A stretch of 64,000 nucleotides of DNA, taken from NCBI RefSeq assembly GCF_000719095.1, contig NZ_JOEH01000026.1:181741-245740 (forward strand), written 5' to 3'. Positions within the stretch are counted from its first letter, which is position 1; every line of letters begins with the position of its first letter. Shown in pieces: positions 8,933 to 19,400 of the stretch. The DNA is from Streptacidiphilus jeojiense. Lineage in GTDB: Bacteria > Actinomycetota > Actinomycetes > Streptomycetales > Streptomycetaceae. The position numbers were made by a program, and so were the translations under genes. The notes beneath the pieces were generated by a model, which saw only the letters and a program-made list of their open reading frames with translations, was not told the origin of the DNA and did no database searches.

Positions 8933-10324
8933 TCAGCCCGCGTGGGCGCCGCCGCGCTGCCTGCGCAGGAAGAACACCACGCCGCCGCCCAGGACCAGGA
9001 GCGCCGCGCCGACACCGGCGATCACCGGGGTGCTGCTGCTGGCACCGGTCTCGGCCAGGCCGCCGCTGGCGGAGGGCGACGGGGCCGCCGCACCCGAGGC
9101 GGGGGTGGAGCCGGACGCCGAGGCCGAAGCCCCGGCCGACGGGGTCGAGCTGCTGCTCGCCGTCCCGCCACCGGTGGGCCGGCACTTCAGCGCGCCGGTG
9201 AAGGTCTTGCTGAAGCCGTTCGGACCGGTGACCGTGATGCTGTAGGTGTCACCCTCCTTGACCGGGACGAACACGCTCTGGCCGGCCCCGGCCGCGACGG
9301 TGACCGACTTGCCGTTGACCTGCGCGGTCCACGGCTGGTCGCCACCGTTGGTCACGGTGACGTCGACGCCGCCCTGCTTGCAGTCCTCGGTGGCGTTCGC
9401 CGCCGGAACCGCGCCCTGGGGCGCCCACTGCGCCGCGGCCGAGGCGTTGACCTGCACCGGGGCGGTCCCGGCGAGGATCATCGTCTGGCTGTCGCCGCGC
9501 AGCGCCTTGAACGCGCGACCGACCGGAAGGCTGGTCGTGGCCGAGGCGCTGAGCTGCGCGGTGCCGGCGTCGGTGCCCGCCGGCACCTTCACGTAGAGCT
9601 TGTCGTTGTTGCCCGCGCTGGTCACGGCCTGGCCGTTGCCGTCGACGAGCTGCACACCGCTGGGCGCGGTGAGCTTGAGGCCGACCGACTTGGCGTTGGT
9701 GGTCACCGTGATCGGTCCCAGCTTGTCGCCGCTCTTTCCGGCGACCGACGCCGGCGAGAGGGCCAGCGAGGGGGCCGGCTCGGAGACGTCGGTGGCGTTC
9801 TGCTCCAGCCAGCCGGCGACCGCCGTGGTGGTGGCGTCGTTGCTGGTCGCGTCGGTCTTGTCGGAGAAGTGCCAGATCGCGATCTGGGTCGCGGCCGCCG
9901 CCTCGTCCTGGCTCAGGCTGCCTACGCCCGCCTCCTGCGCCAGGGCCGACGCGGAGAGCACCGGGTAGCTGTGCTGCAGGATCCACTGGATCTTGCCGCG
10001 GTCCGGGTTGTCGGAGAGCACGGACTGGTCCCAGCCGGTCTCCTGGTACTTCACCCCGGCACTGGTGCCGTGGTAGAGGTCGATGCAGTAGACCTCCAGG
10101 GCCTGCCCGTCCTCCGTGAGCGCCACCGTCCCTGCGGCGCCCTGCCCTTCACCGGGGATGTGCACGCTCTGGCCGTGCAGCACGTTGCCGAGCGTGGCGA
10201 CCGCGCTGCCGTTCTGGTCCGCTGCCGCACTTGTCGCCGTGGTCAGCGCGCCCGCCGCGAACGCCCCCGTCGCCAGCAGGGCGGCGCCGATCCGCACCGC
10301 TCCCCGCTGTGGTATTCCGAACAT
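8933..10324 (-). CDS. Thioester-forming surface protein with LAETG sortase signal
   Basis: 463 residues from the ATG preceded by AAAGGGCGAGG; an in-frame ATG 10 codons earlier has no such site. A signal peptide is followed by a thioester domain (TQXA/Cys-Gln family): Cys80 in VYCIDL and Gln147 in ATQIAIWHF are the residues expected to form the internal thioester bond. Then come beta-rich repeats, a Ser/Ala/Pro-rich wall-spanning stretch, and LAETG with a hydrophobic helix and RRQR tail. LAxTG is the class E sortase signal typical of Streptomyces. By family knowledge such proteins attach covalently to a surface through the thioester and to peptidoglycan by sortase. No sortase gene is in the window. 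Confidence 0.9.
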   Translation of the reverse strand: MFGIPQRGAVRIGAALLATGAFAAGALTTATSAAADQNGSAVATLGNVLHGQSVHIPGEGQGAAGTVALTEDGQALEVYCIDLYHGTSAGVKYQETGWDQSVLSDNPDRGKIQWILQHSYPVLSASALAQEAGVGSLSQDEAAAATQIAIWHFSDKTDATSNDATTTAVAGWLEQNATDVSEPAPSLALSPASVAGKSGDKLGPITVTTNAKSVGLKLTAPSGVQLVDGNGQAVTSAGNNDKLYVKVPAGTDAGTAQLSASATTSLPVGRAFKALRGDSQTMILAGTAPVQVNASAAAQWAPQGAVPAANATEDCKQGGVDVTVTNGGDQPWTAQVNGKSVTVAAGAGQSVFVPVKEGDTYSITVTGPNGFSKTFTGALKCRPTGGGTASSSSTPSAGASASASGSTPASGAAAPSPSASGGLAETGASSSTPVIAGVGAALLVLGGGVVFFLRRQRGGAHAG

Positions 10325-10405
10325 GCCTCGCCCTTTCGATGGTTCCAGGGGCACCGTGGCATCGACTTCCGGCCAGCCCGCTGACGCAGCAGCAGATCGG
10401 CTACC

Positions 10406-10457
10406 CCCCTTGGCATGTGCATACTAGTGGGATTCATCCGCTTTGATGACCAAGGGG
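10406..10457. repeat. Inverted repeat in the surface-protein promoter
   Basis: CCCCTTGG (10406-10413) and CCAAGGGG (10450-10457) form an exact 8-bp inverted repeat with a 36-bp spacer. On the minus strand, TAGTAT lies between the arms and could be the -10 box of the surface-protein gene. The arrangement fits a looping operator or a protein site on each flank; function not known. Confidence 0.4.
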
Positions 10458-10503
10458 TGGCATTTCCGGCTGTGGGCTGTCCCAGAGTCTACTGAGGGGT
10501 ATG

Positions 10504-11916
10504 TCAGAGCCCGCTGAGGGCTGCCTCTGCGGCGGCGAAGGCGGAGTCCCGTCCCTGCGCGAACTCGGCCGGGGTGAAGACCGGTTCGGTGAGCTGCGGC
10601 GGAATGCCGCGGCCGTCGAACGTGGTCCCCGCGGCGGTGAGGAACTCCTCGTTGGGCAGGCCGAAGGACCAGCCGTTGGGCAGCTGCCGGTCCAGCACGT
10701 CGGAGAACACGCCCTGGGTCGGCTGTCCGATGCGCAGGGCCCCGCCGGGACGTCCCATCAGGGCCTGGGTGAAGGTCTCGCCGGCGCTGACGGTGGAACC
10801 GCCGGTGAGCACCGCGACCGGTCCGGTGTAGTGGGTGACGGAGTCGGCCGGCCGTACCTCGATCGGCTGGGGCGTGGTGAACCGGGTCGGGTCCTGCGGC
10901 TGGTTGCGGGCCCGCTTGGCGTAGGCGAGGTACGGACGGTCGGTCAGCCGGGCGGCGATCTGCAGCCCCAGGGCGTCCGAACCGCCGCCGTTGACGCGCA
11001 GGTCGATGATCAGTCCGTGCAGCCGCCGGGTCCGGGCCGGGGTGAGCACGGTGTCCAGTGTGCTCTCGAGGACGGCGCTGTTGCCGGCGTAGGGGTCGTC
11101 GGGGTCCGGGGTGTAGCCGCCGAATCCGGAGATCCGCAGGTAGCCCTGACCGTTCGGCAGATCGGCCCAGCTGATCCGGCCGCGGGCGTACTCGTGGAAC
11201 GGCAGGCCGCCGAGGTCGGTGCGCCGGATGTAGTCCTTGACCTGCTGGTCGAGCTCGGGTCCGGGCGGCACGGTCCCGGGTCGGCCCGCCGCGAAACGGC
11301 CGACCCGGCCCGCGTCCAGGGAGACATGGGCGTCATGGAGCGGCGCCACCATGTCCCGTAGCACCGCGAACAGTGCCGCGTCGCCCATGCCTGCGTGCAC
11401 CAGGGGACGGTAGTGCGCCCTGACGGACTGCCAGTCGACCCCCTTGGCGGCGAAGAAGGGGTAGTTCTCCGCGAAGGTCGCCCAGAACACGTCGAAGACC
11501 CGCACCGGGTCCGCTGCCGCGGCGGCGCCGCAGCCGGACGGCAGCGCGCCGATCCGCCGCAGCCGCAGGTCTCCGGCCGAGCCGTCGAGGTGCAGCACGG
11601 CACGGTCCGGTGCCGACCCGGGCCGGAACCGGTAGACCTGTCCCTCGTCGTCGGTCCAGACCGTCGAGCCGGCCGCGGGCCGCCCGGTCGGCCGGGCCGA
11701 GACTCCCGGCAGGCAGCTGACGGTGGTGGTCTGGTACTCCTGCAGCAGGCCGGCGCCGATCACCACGTCGGTGCCGTACCCGTCCACCTGCCAGACCCCC
11801 GATGCGGCGGGCGGCGCTCCGGTCCCGGCCGAGGCGTTCGCCGCGGGCAGGAAGGCACCGGCGATCAGCAGTGCCAGCGCGGCCGTGACGGTCCGGGCGC
11901 AGGTCAGCTGTGGCAT
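10504..11916 (-). CDS. Secreted S41-family peptidase
   Basis: 470 residues, ATG preceded by GAGGGGA. A signal peptide (ALALLIAGAFLPAANASA) is followed by an N-terminal region of about 130 residues of unassigned fold. The tail-specific protease core follows: FDVFWATFAENYPFF, LHDAHVSL, GYLRISGFGGY and GLIIDLRVNGGG. The probable catalytic Ser is in TGGSTVSAGETF near residue 375, and RIGQPTQGVFSD comes after it. No PDZ domain is evident, so it resembles the tricorn-core/IRBP-type S41 group rather than CtpA. It probably degrades extracellular peptides. It is divergent from glpD and separated from it by about 220 bp, with no evident functional link. Confidence 0.85.
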   Translation of the reverse strand: MPQLTCARTVTAALALLIAGAFLPAANASAGTGAPPAASGVWQVDGYGTDVVIGAGLLQEYQTTTVSCLPGVSARPTGRPAAGSTVWTDDEGQVYRFRPGSAPDRAVLHLDGSAGDLRLRRIGALPSGCGAAAAADPVRVFDVFWATFAENYPFFAAKGVDWQSVRAHYRPLVHAGMGDAALFAVLRDMVAPLHDAHVSLDAGRVGRFAAGRPGTVPPGPELDQQVKDYIRRTDLGGLPFHEYARGRISWADLPNGQGYLRISGFGGYTPDPDDPYAGNSAVLESTLDTVLTPARTRRLHGLIIDLRVNGGGSDALGLQIAARLTDRPYLAYAKRARNQPQDPTRFTTPQPIEVRPADSVTHYTGPVAVLTGGSTVSAGETFTQALMGRPGGALRIGQPTQGVFSDVLDRQLPNGWSFGLPNEEFLTAAGTTFDGRGIPPQLTEPVFTPAEFAQGRDSAFAAAEAALSGL

Positions 11917-12031
11917 GGCGGAACGGTCCCCTCGTACGGTCCCCGCGCTGCGGGGACGACGGTCTCCTGGGTTCCATCCTTGCGATCACCGGGCCGGACC
12001 GGCCATCGGGCTGTCCCGCCGGTCCGCCGGG

Positions 12032-12041
12032 GGGTTAACCC
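12032..12041. promoter_or_regulatory. GGGTTAACCC palindrome upstream of glpD
   Basis: A perfect 10-bp palindrome lies about 100 bp before the glpD start, in the 221-bp gap between the S41 peptidase and glpD. It could be a regulator site for the glycerol operon or for the divergent gene. There is no further support from the sequence. Confidence 0.25.
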
Positions 12042-12137
12042 GACCGGTCGTGGCAGGGGTGCCTGCGGATGCGCTCCCGCCGATGGCCTGTTCGGATGGC
12101 AGCAGCGTCATTGTCGCCCCATGCGAGGAGCAGGTTG

Positions 12138-13850
12138 ATGAGACCGGTTGCGTTGTCGCCGCAGGCCCGCGAGGACGCGTTGGGCGCGATGGCGGATACC
12201 AGCGAGTTCGACGTCCTGGTGGTGGGCGGCGGCGTGGTGGGGGCCGGGTGCGCGCTGGACGCGGTCACCCGCGGGCTCAGCGTGGCGCTGGTGGAGGCCC
12301 GGGACTGGGCCAGCGGCACCTCCAGCCGTTCCAGCAAGCTGATCCACGGGGGGCTCCGCTACCTGGAGATGCTCGACTTCCGGCTGGTCCAGGAGGCGCT
12401 GAAGGAACGGGGCCTGCTGCTCCAGCGGCTCGCCCCGCACCTGGTGCACCCGGTGAAGTTCCTGTACCCGCTCAAGCACCGGGTGTGGGAGCGGCCCTAC
12501 GTGGGCGCCGGAGTGCTGCTGTACGACACCCTGGGGACCACCTCCGGCAACGCCCGCGGCCTTCCGCACCACCGGCACCTGACCCGGCACGGGGCGCTGC
12601 GCGAGGTCCCGGCGCTGAAGTCGGACTCGCTGGTGGGGGCGATCCAGTACTGGGACGCCCAGGTCGACGACGCCAGGCACACCATGACGATCATTCGGAC
12701 GGCCGCCTCCTACGGGGCGAAGGTGGCCAACCGGACCCGGGTCGAGGGCTTCCTGCGCCAGGGCGAACGGGTGACCGGGGCGCTGGTGCACGACCTGGAG
12801 TCGGACCGGAGGTTCGAGATCCGGGCCAAGCAGGTCATCAACGCGACCGGGGTGTGGACCGACGACACCCAGGCGCTGGCGGACACCCGCGGCCAGTTCC
12901 ACGTCCGCGCCTCCAAGGGCGTGCACATCCTGGTGCCCCGGGACCGGGTCAACTCCAAGTCCGGCCTGATCCTGCGCACCGAGAAGAGCGTGCTGTTCGT
13001 CATCCCCTGGGGACGGCACTGGCTGATCGGCACCACCGACACCGACTGGGACCTGGACAAGCAGCACCCCGCGGTCAGCTCCCGCGACATCGACTACCTG
13101 CTGGGTCACGTCAACGAGGTGCTGGCCACCCCGCTGACGCACGACGACGTCGAGGGCGTCTACGCCGGGCTGCGGCCGCTGCTGTCCGGGGACGCGGCCG
13201 AGACCAGCAAGCTCTCCCGCGAGCACCTGGTCGGGCACCCGGTGCCCGGTCTGGTGGTGGTGGCCGGCGGCAAGTACACCACCTACCGGGTGATGGCCAA
13301 GGACGCGGTCGACGAGGCCGTGCGCACCCTGGACCGTGCCGCCCCCGCGTCGGTCACCGAGGACGTGCCGCTGGTCGGCGCGGACGGCTACCGCGCGCTG
13401 TGGAACCGCCGCCAGGGCCTGGCCGACGAGGCCGGGCTGCACGTCGCCCGCATCGAGCACCTGCTCAACCGCTACGGCTCGATGGTCGGCGAGGTGCTGG
13501 ACATCCTCCGTCAGGACCCCTCGCTGGGAACGCCGCTGGCGGGCGCGGACGACTACCTGGAGGCCGAAGCGGTGTACGCGGCCACCCACGAGGGCGCACG
13601 CCACCTGGACGACCTGCTCACCCGGCGGACCCGGGCCTCGGTCGAGTCCTGGGACCGCGGCCTGGCCGCCGCCGAGCGGGCCGCGCAGCTGATGGCGGGC
13701 CCCCTGGGCTGGAGCGAGGAGCAGGTCCGCGACGAGATCGAGCACTACCGCGAGCGGGTGGCGGCCGAGCGCGACGCCCAGCAGCAGCCCGACGACCGCA
13801 CGGCCGACGCGGCCCGTCTCGGCGCCCCCGACATCGCCCCCCTGCACTGA
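12138..13850 (+). CDS. glpD: Glycerol-3-phosphate dehydrogenase (FAD, aerobic type)
   Basis: 570 residues from the ATG with GAGGAG 7 bases upstream. It oxidises sn-glycerol 3-phosphate to dihydroxyacetone phosphate and passes electrons to the quinone pool at the membrane. The FAD Rossmann motif DVLVVGGGVVGAGCALDA is near residue 22, SGTSSRSSKLIHGGLRYLE is the typical GlpD segment, and GGKYTTYRVMAKDA lies near residue 375. The C-terminal helical domain is present, so the gene is full length. It is first in a same-strand trio with glpF (31-bp gap) and glpK (44-bp gap). Streptomyces gyl operons usually have transporter and kinase first, so this order is a variation. Confidence 0.95.
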   Translation: MRPVALSPQAREDALGAMADTSEFDVLVVGGGVVGAGCALDAVTRGLSVALVEARDWASGTSSRSSKLIHGGLRYLEMLDFRLVQEALKERGLLLQRLAPHLVHPVKFLYPLKHRVWERPYVGAGVLLYDTLGTTSGNARGLPHHRHLTRHGALREVPALKSDSLVGAIQYWDAQVDDARHTMTIIRTAASYGAKVANRTRVEGFLRQGERVTGALVHDLESDRRFEIRAKQVINATGVWTDDTQALADTRGQFHVRASKGVHILVPRDRVNSKSGLILRTEKSVLFVIPWGRHWLIGTTDTDWDLDKQHPAVSSRDIDYLLGHVNEVLATPLTHDDVEGVYAGLRPLLSGDAAETSKLSREHLVGHPVPGLVVVAGGKYTTYRVMAKDAVDEAVRTLDRAAPASVTEDVPLVGADGYRALWNRRQGLADEAGLHVARIEHLLNRYGSMVGEVLDILRQDPSLGTPLAGADDYLEAEAVYAATHEGARHLDDLLTRRTRASVESWDRGLAAAERAAQLMAGPLGWSEEQVRDEIEHYRERVAAERDAQQQPDDRTADAARLGAPDIAPLH

Positions 13851-13881
13851 GGCACCTCCGCCCTGAACCAAGGAGTCGACC

Positions 13882-14736
13882 ATGGCCTCAGCGGCCCAGT
13901 CCGGCAGCCGGCCCGTAGCCGGCGCGTCCCGCCGAATGCCCCGACAACTGCTCGGTGAACTCCTGGCCGAATTCGTCGGGACGATGATCCTGATCCTCTT
14001 CGGCGTGGGCGTGGTGGCCCAGGTCGTCGCGGCCGGCCTGGGCGGGCACGACAGCATCGCCTGGGCCTGGGGCCTGGGGGTGACCCTGGGCGTGTACGTC
14101 GCCGCACGACTGTCCGGCGCGCACCTCAACCCGGCCGTCACCGTCGCCCTGGCCGCGTTCCGCGGCTTCTCCTGGGCCAAGGTCGCCCCCTACACCCTGG
14201 CCCAGACCGCGGGCGCGTTCACCGCCGCGCTGCTGGTGCGCTGGAACTACACCGAGGTCCTGGCCAAGGCCGACCCCGGCCACACGCTGAAGACCCAGGG
14301 GGTGTTCTCCACCCTCCCCGGCAACGGGACCTTCCCGGTCAGCCAGTGGGGCGCGCTGCGCGACCAGATCATCGGCACCGCCATCCTGCTGCTGGTCATC
14401 ATGGCGCTGACGGATGTGCTCAACACCGCCCCCAAGGCCAACATGGGGGCCTTCATCACCGGACTGCTGGTCGTGGCCATCGGCCTGGCCTTCGGCACCG
14501 ACGCCGGATACGCCATCAACCCGGCCCGCGACTTCGGCCCGCGCCTGGCCAGTTTCATCACCGGCTACGGAGGCGCCTGGCGCGACCAGTACGGGGATCT
14601 GTACTTCTGGGTCCCCATCGTCGGACCGTTGATCGGCGGCCTGCTGGGGGCCGGCCTGTACCGGTTCCTGATCGCGCCCTTCCTGCCCAGCCAGGAGCTG
14701 CAGGCCGGACGGGTCCTGGCCGACGAGGAAGCATAA
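13882..14736 (+). CDS. glpF: Glycerol uptake facilitator (aquaglyceroporin)
   Basis: 284 residues, ATG preceded by AAGGAG. It is a six-helix MIP-family channel with both half-helix signatures: [11 protein letters not shown] in the first half and [12 protein letters not shown] in the second. Asp after the second NPA motif (NPARD) is the hallmark of glycerol-conducting members, as opposed to water-specific aquaporins. It would allow glycerol to enter by facilitated diffusion for phosphorylation by the kinase encoded next. The N-terminal 30 residues before the first helix are a short polar extension. Confidence 0.95.
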   Translation: MASAAQSGSRPVAGASRRMPRQLLGELLAEFVGTMILILFGVGVVAQVVAAGLGGHDSIAWAWGLGVTLGVYVAARLSGAHLNPAVTVALAAFRGFSWAKVAPYTLAQTAGAFTAALLVRWNYTEVLAKADPGHTLKTQGVFSTLPGNGTFPVSQWGALRDQIIGTAILLLVIMALTDVLNTAPKANMGAFITGLLVVAIGLAFGTDAGYAINPARDFGPRLASFITGYGGAWRDQYGDLYFWVPIVGPLIGGLLGAGLYRFLIAPFLPSQELQAGRVLADEEA

Positions 14737-14780
14737 CCGCACCGCACCCAACTTGCCGTCACCTGTGGAGGGTTGCCGCC

Positions 14781-16295
14781 ATGGCGGACTACGTCGCCGC
14801 GATCGACCAGGGCACGACCAGCACCCGGTTCATGATCTTCGATCATTCCGGGAACGAGGTCGCCCGCCAGCAGATGGAACACGAGCAGATCCTGCCCAGG
14901 TCGGGCTGGGTCGAGCACAACCCGGTCGAGATCTGGGAACGCACCCGGTCGGTCGTCGCCACCGGGCTGAACCGCTCCCACCTGGCCGCGGGCGACATCG
15001 CAGCGCTGGGCATCACCAACCAGCGGGAGACCACGGTGGTGTGGAACCGCCGCACCGGCCGCCCCTACTACAACGCCATCGTCTGGCAGGACACCCGAAC
15101 CGACCGCATCGCCAGCGCCCTGGAGCGCGAGGGCAAGGGCGAGGTGATCCGCGCCAAGGCCGGACTGCCGCCGGCCACCTACTTCGCCGCCGGGAAGATC
15201 CAGTGGATCCTGGAGAACGTCGACGGCGTCCGCCAGGACGCCGAACGCGGCGACGCCGTCTTCGGCACGGTGGACACCTGGGTCCTGTGGAACCTCACCG
15301 GAGGCGTCCGCGGCGGCGTGCACATCACCGACGTCACCAACGCCTCGCGTACCATGCTGATGGACCTGCGCACCCTGGACTGGGACGACGAACTGCTGTC
15401 GTTCTTCGGCATCCCTCGCGCCATGCTCCCCACCATCCAGGCGTCCAACGCCCCCGACGGCTACGGACAGTCGCCGGACGTCAGCCCGCTGGCCGGCATC
15501 CCGATCAGCGGCATCCTCGGCGACCAGCACGCCGCCACCGTCGGACAGGTCTGCTTCGCCCCGGGCGAGGCCAAGAACACCTACGGCACCGGCAACTTCA
15601 TGCTGCTGAACACCGGGAGCGAGCCGGTGCGCTCCCAGCACGGCCTGCTCACCACGCTGGCCTACCAGTTCGCCGGACAGCCCCCGGTCTACGCCCTGGA
15701 GGGGTCCATCGCGGTGACCGGATCGGCCGTGCAGTGGCTGCGCGACCAGCTGCACATCATCGGCAACGCCGCCGAGAGCGAGACCCTGGCCCGCCGCGTC
15801 GACGACTCGGCCGGGGTGTACTTCGTGCCCGCCTTCTCCGGGCTCTTCGCCCCCTACTGGCGCTCGGACGCGCGCGGCGCCATCGTCGGCCTGGCCCGCT
15901 TCCACAACGACGCGCACATCGCCCGGGCCACCCTGGAGGCCATCTGCTACCAGAGCCGGGACGTGGTCGAGGCCATGACCAACGACTCCGGAGTGCGGCT
16001 GGAGGTGCTCAAGGTCGACGGCGGGGTGACCGAGAACAAGCTGTGCATGCAGACCCAGGCCGACGTGCTGGGGGTCCCGGTGATCCGGCCCAAGGTCGCC
16101 GAGACCACCGCACTGGGCGCCGCCTACGCCGCCGGCCTGGCCGTCGGCTTCTGGCGGGACACCGAGGAGCTGAAGGCCAACTGGAACCAGGACCAGCGCT
16201 GGGACCCGCAGTGGGACCAGGCCACCCGCGAGGCCGGCTACACCGGCTGGAAGCGCGCCATCGAACGCACCCTCAACTGGGTCGACGTCAGCTGA
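14781..16295 (+). CDS. glpK: Glycerol kinase
   Basis: 504 residues, the normal GlpK length; the ATG is preceded by GGAGGG. It phosphorylates glycerol to sn-glycerol 3-phosphate with ATP in the cytoplasm. Visible FGGY-kinase features are [15 protein letters not shown] at the N-terminus, [11 protein letters not shown], the substrate-contact region [23 protein letters not shown] and [13 protein letters not shown], with [10 protein letters not shown] near residue 415. Together with glpF and glpD this completes the pathway from glycerol to dihydroxyacetone phosphate. No GylR-type (IclR) regulator is encoded nearby. Confidence 0.96.
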   Translation: MADYVAAIDQGTTSTRFMIFDHSGNEVARQQMEHEQILPRSGWVEHNPVEIWERTRSVVATGLNRSHLAAGDIAALGITNQRETTVVWNRRTGRPYYNAIVWQDTRTDRIASALEREGKGEVIRAKAGLPPATYFAAGKIQWILENVDGVRQDAERGDAVFGTVDTWVLWNLTGGVRGGVHITDVTNASRTMLMDLRTLDWDDELLSFFGIPRAMLPTIQASNAPDGYGQSPDVSPLAGIPISGILGDQHAATVGQVCFAPGEAKNTYGTGNFMLLNTGSEPVRSQHGLLTTLAYQFAGQPPVYALEGSIAVTGSAVQWLRDQLHIIGNAAESETLARRVDDSAGVYFVPAFSGLFAPYWRSDARGAIVGLARFHNDAHIARATLEAICYQSRDVVEAMTNDSGVRLEVLKVDGGVTENKLCMQTQADVLGVPVIRPKVAETTALGAAYAAGLAVGFWRDTEELKANWNQDQRWDPQWDQATREAGYTGWKRAIERTLNWVDVS

Positions 16296-16322
16296 CACAG
16301 CGTCACCATGCTGCCGGAGTCC

Positions 16323-16352
16323 GGCCCTTGCCGCCCAGCGGTGGCAGGGGCC
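16323..16352 (+). terminator. Hairpin after glpK
   Basis: GGCCCTTGCCGCC and GGTGGCAGGGGCC pair with two mismatches around a CAGC loop, 28 bases after the glpK stop. This is a likely end of the glycerol operon, before the separately expressed GH15 gene. Confidence 0.5.
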
Positions 16353-16455
16353 GCGGCCTGCCGGCAGCGCTGCGCCGCGTCTTTACGCCCCAGTGGCTGC
16401 GGAGTAGCTTCAGGTGTTTCGCACCACTCCCTGCAAGGCGAGCCTCGGGGGAACC

Positions 16456-19400
16456 ATGACCGGATCCACGCGCAGGCTGGCCGCCGCCGCCACGGCCGCC
16501 GCCCTCGCCCTGCTCGGCACCGGAACCGGAACCGCCGCCGCGACCGTCGGCGCCGCCGACACCGCCCAGGCTCCGGCCCACGGCACCGCGTCCACCTTCG
16601 ACCTGGCCCGCAAGGACTGCCTGGGCACCGCACGGAACAGCGGGTCCAAGGTCTGGTACACCGTGGCCGACGGCGTCCTGTCGGACGTCTACGAGCCCAC
16701 CGTGGACAACACGAACGTCGGCACGCTGCAGTACGCCGTCACCGACGGGTCGACCTTCACCGACCTGCAGACCCGCGACATGACCTACACCGTGCAGGCC
16801 GATTCCACCGGCATGGCCTGCACCGTCACCTCCACCGACGCCGGGCACGGCTTCCGGCTGACCACCACCTACGTCACCGACCCGGCCCGCGACAGCGTGG
16901 TCATGCGCACCCGGCTCTCCGCCGTCCCCGGCAGCCGCACCGACCTGGGCCGGCTGCACGTCTACGCCCGGCTGGACGCGCACGTCAACGGCAACGGCGG
17001 CGGCGGAACCCAGAACGGGGGAGCGGACACCGGCGTGGTGGACGCGGCCACCGGCACCCCGGTCGTCTACGACACCGGCACCGTCAGTCAGGCCGCCAAC
17101 CGCGACTACGCCGTGCCCACCTACCTGGACCTGGCCGCCACCAGCGGCGGCGCCGCCGAGGTCGGCTACGCCGGCACCGCGAGCGACGGACTGACCCAGC
17201 TCGACACGGACCACCGGCTGATCTCCGCCGACAGCTCCGCGCCCGACGGCCACATCACCAGCATCCAGGAGGTGACCCCCCGTCACGGCGGCGAGGTCAC
17301 CCTGGCGCTGGGCTTCGGCCGCACACTGGCCCAGGCCACCGGCACCGCCGCCGCGTCGCTGCGGGCCCCGTTCGCGCAGACCGAGGCCGGCTACACCCGC
17401 GGCTGGCAGGCCTACGACCGGACCCTGAAGCAGCCCCCGGCCTCGCTGCCCGGTCTGCCCGCCGCCCAGGTGCGCTCCAGCTACTACCTGGACGCCAATG
17501 TGCTGAAGGCGAGCGAGGACAAGACCTTCCCCGGCGCGGTCGTCGCCTCGCTGGCCTCGCCCTGGGGCCAGTCCGTGGACGGCAGCGCCCTGGTCGGCGG
17601 CAAGCCGGTCTACTTCGGCTCCTACCGCGAGGTCTTCGGCCGCGACCTCTACGAGGCGTTCACCGGGCTGATGGCCGACGGCGACACCGCCACCGCCCGC
17701 GACGCCACCACCTTCCTGTTCGACCGCCAGCAGCTGCCCGGCGGCGAGATCCCACGCAACTCCCTGGTCAACGGCAAGGCCGCGCCCGACACCGGCGGCG
17801 ACCAGCTGGACGAGACCGCCTACCCGATCCTGATGGCCTACCTCTCCGGCCTGGGCGGCGACACCGCCCTGTGGCAGCAGCACATCAAGCCCGCCGCCGA
17901 CTACCTGGTCGCGCACGGCCCGTCCTACGGCGTGGAGCGCTGGGAGGAGCAGTCCGGCTACTCGCCCTCCACCATCGCCGCCGAGATCGCCGGACTCTCC
18001 GCCGCCTCCGCCATCGCCGACCGCAACGGCGACCACGCCGACGCCCGGATCTACCAGGCCACCGCCGACCAGTTCCAACGCAGCGTCAAGAGCTGGACGG
18101 TGACCGGCAGCGGGCCCGACAGCAGCTCGCCCTACTTCATCCGGCTCTCCAAGACCGGCGACCCGAACGCCGCCACCAGCTACAACCTCGGCAACGGCGG
18201 ACCCACCCTGGACCAGCGCACGGTCATCGACGGCGGCTTCCAGGAACTGGTCCGCCTCGGCGAACTGCCCGCCACCGACCCGGCGTTCACCAACTCGCTG
18301 AAGGTCCTGGACCAGCAGATCTCAGTGGCCACCCCCACCGGCACCGGCTACTACCGCTACGGCGACGACGCCGCCCGGGGCAGCGCGGACGGCTACGGCG
18401 ACTGCTCCACCACGCTCAGCCAGACCTCCTGCAGCACCGCCGGACAGCCCTGGCCGACCACCGACGTCGGCACCGGCCACCTGTGGCCGGTACTGTCCGG
18501 CGAACGGGCCGAGTCGGCGATCGCCACCGGCGACCGGGCCACCGCCGCCGCCGAGCTGTCGTTCATGATGAAGTCCGCCTCCGGGATCGGCCTGGTGCCC
18601 GAACAGGTCTGGGAGGACCCGGACCTGCCCGCCGCCCCCTACGGCAGCGACCCGACCACCGCGTCCATCGGCTTCAGCGACGGCCGGGCCGCGGGCTCCG
18701 CCTCCCCGCTGACCTGGGCGCAGGCCCAGGAGCTGCGGCTGATCACCGACCTGGGCCAGGGCCGCACGGTGGACCAGCCGGCGATCACCAGGGCCCGCTA
18801 CGCCACCCACGGCGCCCCGGCCGCCACCACGGTCACGCTGACCTCGCCCGCCGCCGGGAGCACCGTCGAGTCCGCCACCACCACGGTGGCCGGCAGCACC
18901 GCCCCGAACGCCGAGGTGACCGTCCAGTCCGCCGACACCGACACCGCGGCCGCCGCCGTCACAGCCTCCACCAGGGCCGACGCCCAGGGCGCGTTCTCCG
19001 TCCCGGTCGCCGTCGGCTTCGGCACCAACACCATCACCGTCGCCGCGACCACGCCCGCCGGCGCGACCGGCTACGCCCGCACCGCCGTGCTCGGCGACGT
19101 CAGCGGCGGCACCACCGTCCTGGACGCCAGCGACCCCACCGGCGACGACAACGGGCCCGGCAGCTACCAGTACCCGACCGCCGCCGACTTCACCCCGGGC
19201 TCCTTCGACCTCACCCGTTTCCAGGTGATCACCAGCGGCGGCACCGTCTACCTGCGCACCACGCTGAAGTCGCTCACCCCGACCTTCGGCAGCACCATGG
19301 GCGCGCAACTGCTCGACATCTACGTCCACACGCCGAGCGGGAACCCGACGTCCACGGCTGCCGCGTACCCGTCGCGCAACTACGCGATCGCCCCGGAGGA

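Noticed and set aside
12032..12041. GGGTTAACCC as a proven glycerol regulator operator
   Set aside because: A single short palindrome with no repeat or adjacent regulator gene; recorded only as a low-confidence site.
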